Origin: Nitrosomonas mobilis
GTDB lineage: Bacteria; Pseudomonadota; Gammaproteobacteria; Burkholderiales; Nitrosomonadaceae
Assembly (NCBI RefSeq): GCF_900103035.1
Contig: NZ_FMWO01000063.1
Location: 1-56,884 of the forward strand
DNA length: 56,884 nucleotides
Direction of reading: 5' to 3'
The position numbers and the translations under genes are program-made. The notes under the pieces were generated by a model, which searched no databases, was not told the origin of the DNA, and saw nothing but the letters and a program-made list of their open reading frames with translations. Shown one piece after another: positions 1-8,081 of the stretch. Numbering within the stretch: position 1 is the first letter of the stretch; every line of letters starts with the position of its first letter.

Positions 1-410
1 GCATTTTTTAATTGTGTTACCGCTTTATCAAAACTGTAGAAAGCTGACAATGAAGAGCCGATATCCTCTGCGACAAAGTGCGATTTGTTGACAATGAGTG
101 AATCGGCAAAATCGAGTTCTTTGCCACTTACTGCCTTAGCTTCTTCATAATCGCACAGTGCAGACCAAATCACTTGGGAGTTCTCAAAGATAAAAGCGCC
201 ATCACTAATCAAGCCGCGCACAACAACACATACAGCGGCTTTGTCTAGGTTGTATCGTTTTCCAGTTAGTGTCCACACTGTCTCAGCTAAAACAACATCT
301 GTAATCAATACAGAGCATTTATTTTTAATTAAGCTTTTTGCCTTTGCATGTTGAACTGCATCGTCTGCCAATAGATACCGAAGTAACACATTGGTATCTA
401 TTGAAATCAT
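1..410 (-). CDS. vapC: VapC-like PIN-domain toxin (3' end beyond window)
   Basis: Translating the minus strand from the ATG at 408-410 gives an open frame of about 136 codons that runs off the window edge, so the protein is nearly complete. It starts MISIDTN, with the first PIN-domain Asp at residue 5. A conserved Glu (VLAETVW) follows near residue 47 and acidic residues (DFADSLIV) near residue 106. These are the metal ligands of PIN ribonucleases. The start codon overlaps the stop of the AbrB-type gene by 4 bp (ATGA), the usual antitoxin-toxin coupling. By family it would cleave RNA, often tRNA or rRNA, when the antitoxin is degraded. The target cannot be read from the sequence. Confidence 0.85.
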   Translation of the reverse strand, partial: MISIDTNVLLRYLLADDAVQHAKAKSLIKNKCSVLITDVVLAETVWTLTGKRYNLDKAAVCVVVRGLISDGAFIFENSQVIWSALCDYEEAKAVSGKELDFADSLIVNKSHFVAEDIGSSLSAFYSFDKAVTQLKN

Positions 411-622
411 TCAAAATGGTTCTGTCTTGACTGACCATCGCTGACAGCATGGTTTACTTTGGTTCCCTTTAGTAGACCCGCTGCCACACCAACCTCTTTT
501 TTAATGATATTGAATTGATTCCCATGACGGAAAATTTCCACTTCATCACCTGGCTGGATGCCTAGTTCTTCACAATCGGCAACAGGTAATGTAATTTGTC
601 TTTTTGCACTTACTCTTGGCAT
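407..622 (-). CDS. vapB: AbrB/MazE-fold antitoxin of the VapBC pair
   Basis: This 71-aa protein has the swapped-hairpin AbrB/SpoVT DNA-binding pattern: RVSAKRQITLP near the N-terminus, then LGIQPGDEVEIF. The C-terminal 25 residues are polar and would be the toxin-binding tail. A good ribosome site (GGAGG) lies about 8 bases upstream of the ATG at 620-622. The stop overlaps the PIN-toxin start, so the two are translated together. The protein is expected to neutralise the toxin and repress its own promoter. The AT-rich stretch at about 640-690 is the likely promoter and operator. Confidence 0.85.
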   Translation of the reverse strand: MPRVSAKRQITLPVADCEELGIQPGDEVEIFRHGNQFNIIKKEVGVAAGLLKGTKVNHAVSDGQSRQNHFE

Positions 623-871
623 CGTAAACCTCCGCAGTCTTTACTATTATCATGTTGTAAAGATACATTGTATTTTACTTATCGTCATTAGTAAAACTAA
701 ATTTTTAAGGCAATTGTAATGTGAATCTTCTTTCTTATTGTTTCTAAAATGGTTTGCAATATTTCAACCAAGGCAGTTTCTAACGTCGCGCGGTGGCGGC
801 CTTTCAGTTCCCGCTTATAATCCCGTTTAAATTGGGCTATATGCATTCTGAGGTTGGAAATCGATAATTTC

Positions 872-2176
872 TCAGTCCAAAACGCCTGACTCAGCAAGTT
901 CCAACAAGGTTGGAATATGCGGCCCGTACTCAACTGTCTCGGTAGTGCTCTTGGTTGGAATCTTCGCTTCAGAGGGCTTGGATAGTCTCACTCCGCTTCC
1001 CACTTTTCGGGCATGTTTCGCGTAAAGCGTTTTGGCCCGGATGATCTCGTAGCTATACCCGCGCCCCAACCGGTTCGACAGTTTGATCAGGCCATTCAGG
1101 CATTCGGTGTAGGCATTGGTGATCTGGCCCGGCGAATCCCAGTAGGCGAAGATGTCTTCGTAGTGTTTGTGTACCATTTTGGCAAGGTCGTGAAATTTCT
1201 CAAGCTCGCCTTCTGGCAGGGTGTTTTCCCATGCTTCGAAGGCATGCTGGGCAGATACCTTGTTGGGATCGTCGTAGATGCGGAAGAAGGCTTCCTTGAA
1301 GTCGTAGGCTTTGCCCAATTCAGGGATGGCTTGTCGAACCACTGCCAGCGCCTTCAGTTCATCAGCATTCAGGTTGCCAGGCCGCTTTAGGGTTAGCCAG
1401 CGAATCGACTTCTTCACATGGACGCGCTCTTCCTTGCTCAACGTCGCCTGGTACTTTTTGCGTTCTTCCTCCAGTGCTTCGGAGGCCATTTTGACGACGT
1501 GAAACTTGTCGATGACCAAACGGGCATTGGGCAGGTACTGGGCGAATGAACGCTTGAAGGGTCGCCACATATCCGTGCATACCCATTCCACCCGATCCCT
1601 GTCAGGCAGGTTCTTGAAGAACGGCTTCAGATGATCCTGCGTCCGAAGCTCCAGCATCTGATAAACATTGTTCGTGGCGAGGTTCGTGATGACGCAACGA
1701 TACTTCCCAGCGATGCTTACCTCGTCGATCCCCATGATGACCGGGGTTTCGTATCGCACCGTTCGATCCAGTTCTTCAATCAGATCGTGGGCGATATTTT
1801 TGATGGTATTGACGGCAAGCCCGGTTTGGTCGGCCAGCGCATGAAACGTCATGTCCAGGCATCGTTCCCGAATGGCGTCGACCAGTCGCTTGGTTGCCCG
1901 CCGCTTCTCATCCAGAAACGTCAATTCAGGAGAGAACATCTTGCCGCAGCTATCGCATCGGAAGCGTGGCCGGAAGATTTCAAGGCGCACCGGCTGCATC
2001 TGCATCGGGGTGTCGGCAAAGATATTGGATCGCTTGCCATGCCGGTACATGGCTTTGGAGCAGTCGGGGCATGAAGGCAAATCACCGTCGAGCGCTTCGG
2101 CAACGACGGTGAGTCCGCGATTCTGCGCGAAGTAATCCACCGGCTTGACGCCGGGGAGGTTCAAGAGGTCAATCAC
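872..2176 (-). CDS. ISL3-family transposase, translationally coupled to hsdR
   Basis: The 434-aa protein is a full-length ISL3-type transposase. It has an N-terminal zinc finger (CPDC and CDSCGKMF near residues 36-80), a helix-turn-helix region, and a DDE core with Asp in GIDEVSI, Asp in CTDMWRPF and Glu in TECLNGLIK. The start is GTG at 2174-2176, inside the last codons of hsdR, so the reading frames overlap by 8 bp. The N-terminus MIDLLNLPGVK matches where ISL3 proteins normally begin, so the start is not an artefact of truncation. I found no convincing terminal inverted repeats: upstream sequence is hsdR coding and downstream is unremarkable. It may be an IS that landed exactly at the hsdR end or an immobile gene carried by the operon. 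Confidence 0.9.
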   Translation of the reverse strand: MIDLLNLPGVKPVDYFAQNRGLTVVAEALDGDLPSCPDCSKAMYRHGKRSNIFADTPMQMQPVRLEIFRPRFRCDSCGKMFSPELTFLDEKRRATKRLVDAIRERCLDMTFHALADQTGLAVNTIKNIAHDLIEELDRTVRYETPVIMGIDEVSIAGKYRCVITNLATNNVYQMLELRTQDHLKPFFKNLPDRDRVEWVCTDMWRPFKRSFAQYLPNARLVIDKFHVVKMASEALEEERKKYQATLSKEERVHVKKSIRWLTLKRPGNLNADELKALAVVRQAIPELGKAYDFKEAFFRIYDDPNKVSAQHAFEAWENTLPEGELEKFHDLAKMVHKHYEDIFAYWDSPGQITNAYTECLNGLIKLSNRLGRGYSYEIIRAKTLYAKHARKVGSGVRLSKPSEAKIPTKSTTETVEYGPHIPTLLELAESGVLD

Positions 2177-5100
2177 TGGTGCTATCCAAGTCGATGTTTC
2201 GCTGCTTGCTGATCAGGTCGTAAATGACATCGGTCAGTGCGGCCATTGCTTGCCGGTCGGACTTCAGCACCAGCGTAGCGAGCTTCTGGTGACTGGTCAG
2301 AGCGCGAACCACGCCTTGCTGGACAGCCCCTGGCAGGTTGCCCTTCATGGCCTGATCCCGCGTATTGCTTTCAACCTGCGCCATCACCACATCGTTCTCA
2401 CGAGCGATGGAGGCAATCTGATTCACGAAAGCAGCTTGGTCACGAAGCGGAGTCGCCTCACCAAACAAGTGATTGAGCTTGTCGATGATTTCCATAAGGA
2501 ATCGAGGTGCATCACCTGCACCACTGCCACCGCCCGGCCCGATGGGCTTGAGCACAGGCGCATCGCCTTCTTCGCCGGGCGCGTCGTCCTTGCCCTTGAT
2601 GTCAAAGCCGGTCAGTACCAAGCCTTTCAAATCCACGCTCTCGGGCGTTTCGCCGGACAGGCGCTTTTGCAGCAGTTTGGCAAAGGCGGCGAAGTTCTCC
2701 AGTTCAGGGTCGCCGAAGTCGATCAACTGGGCCACATAGGCATAGGTGCGGCAGAACCGGCCAAGGCCGGCCTTGAAGGCCATTAGGGTCTTGATCTGCT
2801 CTGCATGCTCCTGCCGGTGATGGTCAGCCGACTTCATGCCTGCCTGATCGCCTTGGCTGTGCGCCTTGTCGAATGCCGCCTCCCAGGTCGCAATAGCCTC
2901 ACGCAGCATCTTCAGTCGTTGCTCGAACAGGCGCTTGGGGCCATCGGTCGCGGTATAGAGCGCCTTGTGCTGCGGCTCCTGAGCGTGCGTGATGTCGCGG
3001 ATGGTCTTGAAACGGGCCTCCTTGAAGGCTTCCAGATCAGAGGCTTCGTACAAGCCTTGGCCGTCAAGCTGCTCCTTGATCTCATAGACCACATTCAGGT
3101 CTTGCACGTCGTCGATTTGTGCCCCGTCGTCGTACATGGCAAAGGCGCGACGAACGTTCTCCGGGTCATTCACGAAGTCGATGATGAAGACTTCATCCTT
3201 GCCCGGTGCCATCCGGTTGAGACGGGAGAAGGTCTGGACGATTTCGACATCGTTGGCGATCTTCTTGTCGACGTACTGAGCCACCAGCTTGGGCTGGTCG
3301 AAGCCGGTCTGGAACTTGTCGGCCACCAGCATCACGCGATACTCCGGGCGATCAAAGGCCAGACGCAAATCCTGCCCCTTAACCTCCGGGTTCATGCTTT
3401 CCTCGGTGAATTCCTCGTTCTCATCGACGATGAACACATCATCCTTGAATTGCTCGTCGTCGCCATGCATTACCTGCTTGCCGGTCATCTTGCCCGAGAA
3501 GGCAATCAGCGAATGGATGTAGCTGTATTCGGCATGCTGGGCGATATAGCGATCAAATGCCTTCTTGTAGCGGATCGCGGCGGCGCGGGAACTGGTCACG
3601 ACCATTGCCTTGGCCTTGCCATCCAGCCGGTGCGCCACGTTCTTGCTGAAGTGCTCGATGATGAACTGCACCTTCTGCGTGACGTTGGTCGGGTGCAGTG
3701 ACATCCATTGCGCCAAGGCTCGTTTGGCGGCTTTGCCGCTGACGCGCTTGTTATCCTCGATCTGTTTCGCGAGGTTGAAGGCGGTCTTATACGGCACATA
3801 GCCCTTCAGCACATCCAGGATGAAACCTTCCTCGATGGCTTGGCGCATTTTGTACTTGTGGAAGGCTTCCGGCAGGTTGTCCTTGGAAGGCGGCTGCGAG
3901 GGATCAGGAACGCGGCCAAACAGCATTAACGTGGAATGCTTAGGCGTGCCGGTGAAGGCGAAGTAGCTGATGTTGTCCGGACGCGCCCGCGACTTCTGAA
4001 GCTGCTCCAGCAGTTCTTCTACCGTCAGCGAAGCCATCTTGCCTTGGCCGCTCATTGCCAGCGCCGTCTGGAGCTTGGCTGCCGTGGTGCCGGTCTGGGA
4101 ATTGTGTGCCTCATCGATGATGACCGCGAAGTTCTTCCCCTTGAGCGTCTTGTCCGTCACGATGGCTTCCATCGCATACGGGAAGGTCTGGATGGTCACA
4201 ACAATGATGGGCGTTTCGGCCAGCAGGGCGTCGGCCAACTGCTGACTCTTCGACTTCGAGGATTTCTGCCGATCAATGGCTGCAATTACGCCAAACTGAT
4301 GATCGATCTGTTTGACGGCATCCTGAAGCTGGCCATCCAGCACGTTTCGGTCGGTGACGATGATGACACTACTGAAGATCGAATCACCGTTGTCGCTGCG
4401 CAACTTTACGAGATCATGGGCTGTCCAGGAAATCGTGCTGGTCTTGCCGGAACCGGCGCTGTGGTCGGCCAGATAGACCATGCCGGGGCCGTTCTGCTTG
4501 GCATCGGCGATCATTTCATTGACCGCAGACCATTGGTGGAAACGCGGGAAGATCAGCGTCTCCTTCTTCGACCAGTTGCCTTTCAGGTCGACGACATTCT
4601 TTTTCTCGACATAGACGAAGCTGTGGAAGACGCGCAGCCAGGCATCCGGCTGGCAGACAGCTTCCCAGAAGTAAGCCACAGGGTATTCGCGGGTGCCATC
4701 AGCCTTCAACTCGCCTTCTGGGTTGCCCGCATGGCCATCATTGCCCTTGTTGAACGGCAGGAAGAAGGTGTTGTCTCCATCGAGCTTCGTCGCCATCTGG
4801 ATTTCAGAATCCGACATGGCGAAATGGACAACAGCACCCCGCTTGAAGGTCAGCAGTGGCTCGCGGCGCTTGGTCTTGGGATCGTAGGGCAGCCGGTCAG
4901 TGCGGTACTGATCCATAGCCGCTTCTGCCGACTGGGTGAAGTCGGTTTTGAGTTCGACGGTTGCCACCGGAATGCCGTTGATAAACAGCACCAGATCAAT
5001 CGCCAGCTTGCGCGACGGATGGTACTGAAGCTGCGGCACTACGCGCAGGATATTGGCGGCGTAGCGCTTGAGCACGTCAGCGTTGCGCTTGTCCTCCGGC

Positions 5101-5417
5101 GCGGCTTCCGAGAGGTCGATATGCCCACACCCGGCAATGGAGAAACCTTGGCGGAGCACCTGTACCGTGCCGTGCGTTTCCAGCGCCTTGGCCAGCCGAT
5201 CCATCAGCACCTCAAGGGCGCGGTCGCCGTTGTCCTTTTTGAGCTTGGCCCACTTTTCACCTTGGCCGGAGGCTTCCAGCCAAGCAATCAAGTCCTCGGC
5301 ATACAACGCCCGTTCGGTGTCGTACTTCGTGGTTTCGCCAACCTTCCAGCCCTGCGCCTCCAGTTTGGAAACGATGTAGTTTTCGAAGTGCTTTTCTTGG
5401 TGTGCGGTGTCGCTCAT
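2169..5417 (-). CDS. hsdR: Type I restriction enzyme R subunit (HsdR)
   Basis: The 1082-aa protein is the motor and nuclease subunit that translocates and cuts unmodified DNA in complex with HsdM and HsdS. Near residues 145-160 it has the PD-(D/E)xK nuclease signature (AIDLVLFINGIP then ELKT). The SF2 helicase core follows: Walker A (HSAGSGKTS), DEAH box (DEAHNSQTG), motif III (FAFTGTP), motif V region (DKFQTGFDQP) and motif VI (QTFSRLNRM). A helical C-terminal domain of about 250 residues follows. The ATG overlaps the hsdS stop by 4 bp and its stop overlaps the transposase start by 8 bp. The last residues could be IS-derived if the transposase gene inserted there. Confidence 0.95.
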   Translation of the reverse strand: MSDTAHQEKHFENYIVSKLEAQGWKVGETTKYDTERALYAEDLIAWLEASGQGEKWAKLKKDNGDRALEVLMDRLAKALETHGTVQVLRQGFSIAGCGHIDLSEAAPEDKRNADVLKRYAANILRVVPQLQYHPSRKLAIDLVLFINGIPVATVELKTDFTQSAEAAMDQYRTDRLPYDPKTKRREPLLTFKRGAVVHFAMSDSEIQMATKLDGDNTFFLPFNKGNDGHAGNPEGELKADGTREYPVAYFWEAVCQPDAWLRVFHSFVYVEKKNVVDLKGNWSKKETLIFPRFHQWSAVNEMIADAKQNGPGMVYLADHSAGSGKTSTISWTAHDLVKLRSDNGDSIFSSVIIVTDRNVLDGQLQDAVKQIDHQFGVIAAIDRQKSSKSKSQQLADALLAETPIIVVTIQTFPYAMEAIVTDKTLKGKNFAVIIDEAHNSQTGTTAAKLQTALAMSGQGKMASLTVEELLEQLQKSRARPDNISYFAFTGTPKHSTLMLFGRVPDPSQPPSKDNLPEAFHKYKMRQAIEEGFILDVLKGYVPYKTAFNLAKQIEDNKRVSGKAAKRALAQWMSLHPTNVTQKVQFIIEHFSKNVAHRLDGKAKAMVVTSSRAAAIRYKKAFDRYIAQHAEYSYIHSLIAFSGKMTGKQVMHGDDEQFKDDVFIVDENEEFTEESMNPEVKGQDLRLAFDRPEYRVMLVADKFQTGFDQPKLVAQYVDKKIANDVEIVQTFSRLNRMAPGKDEVFIIDFVNDPENVRRAFAMYDDGAQIDDVQDLNVVYEIKEQLDGQGLYEASDLEAFKEARFKTIRDITHAQEPQHKALYTATDGPKRLFEQRLKMLREAIATWEAAFDKAHSQGDQAGMKSADHHRQEHAEQIKTLMAFKAGLGRFCRTYAYVAQLIDFGDPELENFAAFAKLLQKRLSGETPESVDLKGLVLTGFDIKGKDDAPGEEGDAPVLKPIGPGGGSGAGDAPRFLMEIIDKLNHLFGEATPLRDQAAFVNQIASIARENDVVMAQVESNTRDQAMKGNLPGAVQQGVVRALTSHQKLATLVLKSDRQAMAALTDVIYDLISKQRNIDLDSTSD

Positions 5418-6751
5418 GCGGACTCCCGGAGATCGATTTGGCCAGTGACGGCAGCGGTAATGAAGGCAGCGCGGCGTTCTTTGAGGAGGTCGATGCTGCG
5501 CTGGGTTTTTTCGGTAAGAAGATCAATGCGCGAGGTTTCGCGGTCGAGAGTCGCAGCAATGCGCTTCTGTTCCGGTAATCCAGGCACCACTGTCTTGAGA
5601 TTTACTAGCTCCGATGAGTTTATCGCTGGATAACTAAGGCCCTCGGAATGAGACTCAACGGCTTGGATGAGCAAGTCATTGAGCACCAGCCACTTTAGAA
5701 ACTCGGGAGCTAGTTGCTCGCTGCGGGCTCGAAGAACTGCGAATCCTGTCGAATAAACGCAATCTGTGTGAGCCTCATCAACGGACGCCACGGCCTTCAA
5801 GTATGTCCTGACGGTAGACACAACTACATCGCCAAGTTTGGCCCTGCGACGTGCGCGGGAAGGCGCATCGCCAAACATCATAGACTCTGCTCTGGAAATG
5901 CCCCCATCGTGGCTAACGGCTGAAATATCAACGTAGCGAATCGGCATGTCCAGCGGCATGGACTCCGGAAGACTGTCGTCATTACAAGAGGCGATAATCT
6001 TCAAAGGTTTCACGTCCCAATGCTCCGGCACCTCCCCGATCCATTCCACGCCTGAATCCTTCATCTTCACATTCGGATCAAGCCCCTTGGTAACGGCATG
6101 CGTGATGAGCGCCTGCCGTTTTTCTTTCAGGAGTTCGATGAAGCGGGTTTTCTTGGTGATCAGGGCGTCGATGCGGGTGGTTTCGCGGTCAACGGCATTG
6201 GCAATGCCATTTCGCTCATTTTCAGGAGGCAAATTGACCGGCAAATCGCCAATTGCATCTTGACTCAATCCATAGCGAGTAATTCCAGGGGCTTCGACAT
6301 AGAAGTGAGCTTGAGTTGGATTGGACTGAAGAATTCGATGAAGAAGCCGCGACGTGTCGAAATCCGCTCCTCGGATCATCGTTAGGTGGTATCCGCAAAT
6401 AACACCCGGCAAGTCGTTCTTTACCAACGAGGGGATTCCAATATCGGATGGGTCTTCCGAATCCTTGGTAATGATCACATCCCCCTTGCGCAAGGAGAAC
6501 TGTTCGATCTCAGTAGCACTTGCGGTTGCCTGCATAAACGGCAAATCCGGCGTGATGAATTCGTTGTAATAAACATCGGTGTAGTTGCACAGGCTGACAG
6601 CTTCTTGGCCCTCGTATGCCTTCTTGTCCACGTTGCTGTTTTTGAACGATGCAACGTGACGAAGGCGCTTCACCTCCCAATGCTCCGGCACCTGCCCAAT
6701 CCATTCCACGCCGGAGTCCCGATAGGCCGGGTAAGGCTTGTAGTGGCTCAT
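5414..6751 (-). CDS. hsdS: Type I restriction specificity subunit (HsdS)
   Basis: The 445-aa protein has the two-fold repeat of HsdS. Each half begins with SGVEWIGxVPEHW (near residues 12 and 230), then a variable target-recognition domain, then a conserved coiled-coil arm (ETTRIDALITKKTRFIELLK and ETSRIDLLTEKTQRSIDLLK). The two domains read the two halves of a bipartite recognition site, which cannot be predicted from sequence alone. The start overlaps the upstream nuclease gene by 4 bp and the stop overlaps hsdR by 4 bp. The repeated N-terminal and arm segments are possible recombination points for specificity switching, but no spare hsdS is present in the window. Confidence 0.95.
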   Translation of the reverse strand: MSHYKPYPAYRDSGVEWIGQVPEHWEVKRLRHVASFKNSNVDKKAYEGQEAVSLCNYTDVYYNEFITPDLPFMQATASATEIEQFSLRKGDVIITKDSEDPSDIGIPSLVKNDLPGVICGYHLTMIRGADFDTSRLLHRILQSNPTQAHFYVEAPGITRYGLSQDAIGDLPVNLPPENERNGIANAVDRETTRIDALITKKTRFIELLKEKRQALITHAVTKGLDPNVKMKDSGVEWIGEVPEHWDVKPLKIIASCNDDSLPESMPLDMPIRYVDISAVSHDGGISRAESMMFGDAPSRARRRAKLGDVVVSTVRTYLKAVASVDEAHTDCVYSTGFAVLRARSEQLAPEFLKWLVLNDLLIQAVESHSEGLSYPAINSSELVNLKTVVPGLPEQKRIAATLDRETSRIDLLTEKTQRSIDLLKERRAAFITAAVTGQIDLRESA

Positions 6752-7797
6752 TCCTGATCTCCTTCAGATGCGCCCAATGAAGTGCGTTCCCGCGCATGCT
6801 CGATGGCACGGTGCAAGCGTTCCCGCAGCACCGCCACCGGGGGCAGTTCAACAAGGTATTCGGCCACCCGAATGGATGCCTCATCCAGTTGCAGGAGTTC
6901 AACCTGTTCGGCATCGGCACTGGCGCACAGGATCAAGCCAATAGGCGGCTCTTCTCCCGCAGCCCGTTCATGCTTGTCCAGCCAACGCAAGTAAAGCTCC
7001 ATCTGCCCCTTGTGGTTGGGCTGGAAGGATTCCAGCTTGAGTTCGATGGCTACCAGGCGGCGCAGATGGCGGTGATAGAACAGGAGATCGAGGTAGAAAT
7101 CGTCCTTACCGACGCTCATGCGCTTCTGGCGCTCAACGAAACAGAAGCCATTGCCCATTTCGAGCAGGAAGGATTCCATTTCTCGAAGAATGGCTGCTTC
7201 CAGGTCTTTCTCGCTGTACGCGCCAGACAGGCCAAGGAAATCGAGCAGATAGGGGTCACGGAACACCATATCCGGCGTCATTTGCCCATCGCGCAAGGTG
7301 GCCAGTTCCTGACGGACGACTTCCGGGCTGTTTTTCGACAGGGCTGTACGCTCGAACAGCATGCCACCAATCTTTTGCCGCAGGGTGCGAACGCTCCAGC
7401 GCTCCGCTCGGCACATTTCGGCGTAGAACTCGCGGGCGAGCGGGTCTTTCAGGGGTAGCAACAGCGTGAAATGGCTCCAGGTCAATTCTTGCAACAGCGT
7501 CGCAAGAATCCTCTCGTCTGGGAATTGCTCTGCAAACCGGGTCATGCGCGTCAGCGCTGAATAGCTGAAGCCTTTACCAAACTCGCGCACCAATTCTGCC
7601 GACAGTGTTGCAAGAATCTTCTGCCCATATTCGCCCCGGCCATCAGTCAAATTTTCCGTCAGGAGGCGCTTGCCGATCTGCCAATAGGTGATGGTAAGGC
7701 CAGCATTGACGGCATGGGCTACTTGGCGACGTGCATCTTCGATCAGCGCACGGATTTCGTGCAGAAGTGCATCTGAAGTAGCGACTGGTTGAATCAT
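6748..7797 (-). CDS. YhcG-family PD-(D/E)xK nuclease (DUF1016)
   Basis: This 349-aa protein has an N-terminal DUF1016 helical region (about residues 10-150, with YWQIGKRL and EFGKGFSYSALTRM). The C-terminal YhcG nuclease domain shows Asp in DDFYLDLLFYHRHLRRLVAIELK, with the ELK lysine near residue 254. Such genes often sit inside type I restriction operons, but their role there is not settled; nuclease action on DNA is expected from the fold. It overlaps both neighbours by 4 bp, so it is made with HsdM and HsdS and not as a separate unit. Confidence 0.85.
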   Translation of the reverse strand: MIQPVATSDALLHEIRALIEDARRQVAHAVNAGLTITYWQIGKRLLTENLTDGRGEYGQKILATLSAELVREFGKGFSYSALTRMTRFAEQFPDERILATLLQELTWSHFTLLLPLKDPLAREFYAEMCRAERWSVRTLRQKIGGMLFERTALSKNSPEVVRQELATLRDGQMTPDMVFRDPYLLDFLGLSGAYSEKDLEAAILREMESFLLEMGNGFCFVERQKRMSVGKDDFYLDLLFYHRHLRRLVAIELKLESFQPNHKGQMELYLRWLDKHERAAGEEPPIGLILCASADAEQVELLQLDEASIRVAEYLVELPPVAVLRERLHRAIEHARERTSLGASEGDQE

Positions 7798-8081
7798 TGC
7801 AGCACCTCAGCAGGAAGAATGACGGCAACCCCAGCGATGTAATCGGTAGGCATGATGGCCTCTGCCTCATGGGCGATTGTCGTGGCAGTATGGTTGATCA
7901 TGTGCGGGCCATCCTTACCGTTTTCATTGATGACCATGTGGCGCTCACCAGGCAAGGCAACAACCTCGATATAGCCGCCGACCAAATCCTGAAGCTGGCG
8001 CAGGCGGCTTTCTTCGTCTTCCGGCAACGAAATCGAATCGACCTCGCCATTGGGGAGGATCATGGATGCCTCGATGCTCAT
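7794..8081 (-). CDS. DUF3846 small protein inside the restriction operon
   Basis: This 95-aa acidic protein has the DUF3846 pattern: VGGYIEVVALPG, then MVINENGKDG, then a hydrophobic VAVILPAEVL end. DUF3846 proteins are common in phages, plasmids and conjugative elements and have no established biochemical role. Here the gene is wedged between hsdM and the YhcG nuclease with 4-bp overlaps on both sides, which argues for a role in this system. A modulator of the nuclease or of restriction during transfer is possible but is inference only. Confidence 0.75.
   Translation of the reverse strand: MSIEASMILPNGEVDSISLPEDEESRLRQLQDLVGGYIEVVALPGERHMVINENGKDGPHMINHTATTIAHEAEAIMPTDYIAGVAVILPAEVLQ

Noticed and set aside
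697..933. Minus-strand open frame of 78 codons downstream of and overlapping the ISL3 gene
   Set aside because: It overlaps the transposase 3' end in another frame, has no ribosome site and no recognised family. The part after MHIAQFKRDYKREL looks protein-like, so a small remnant cannot be excluded.
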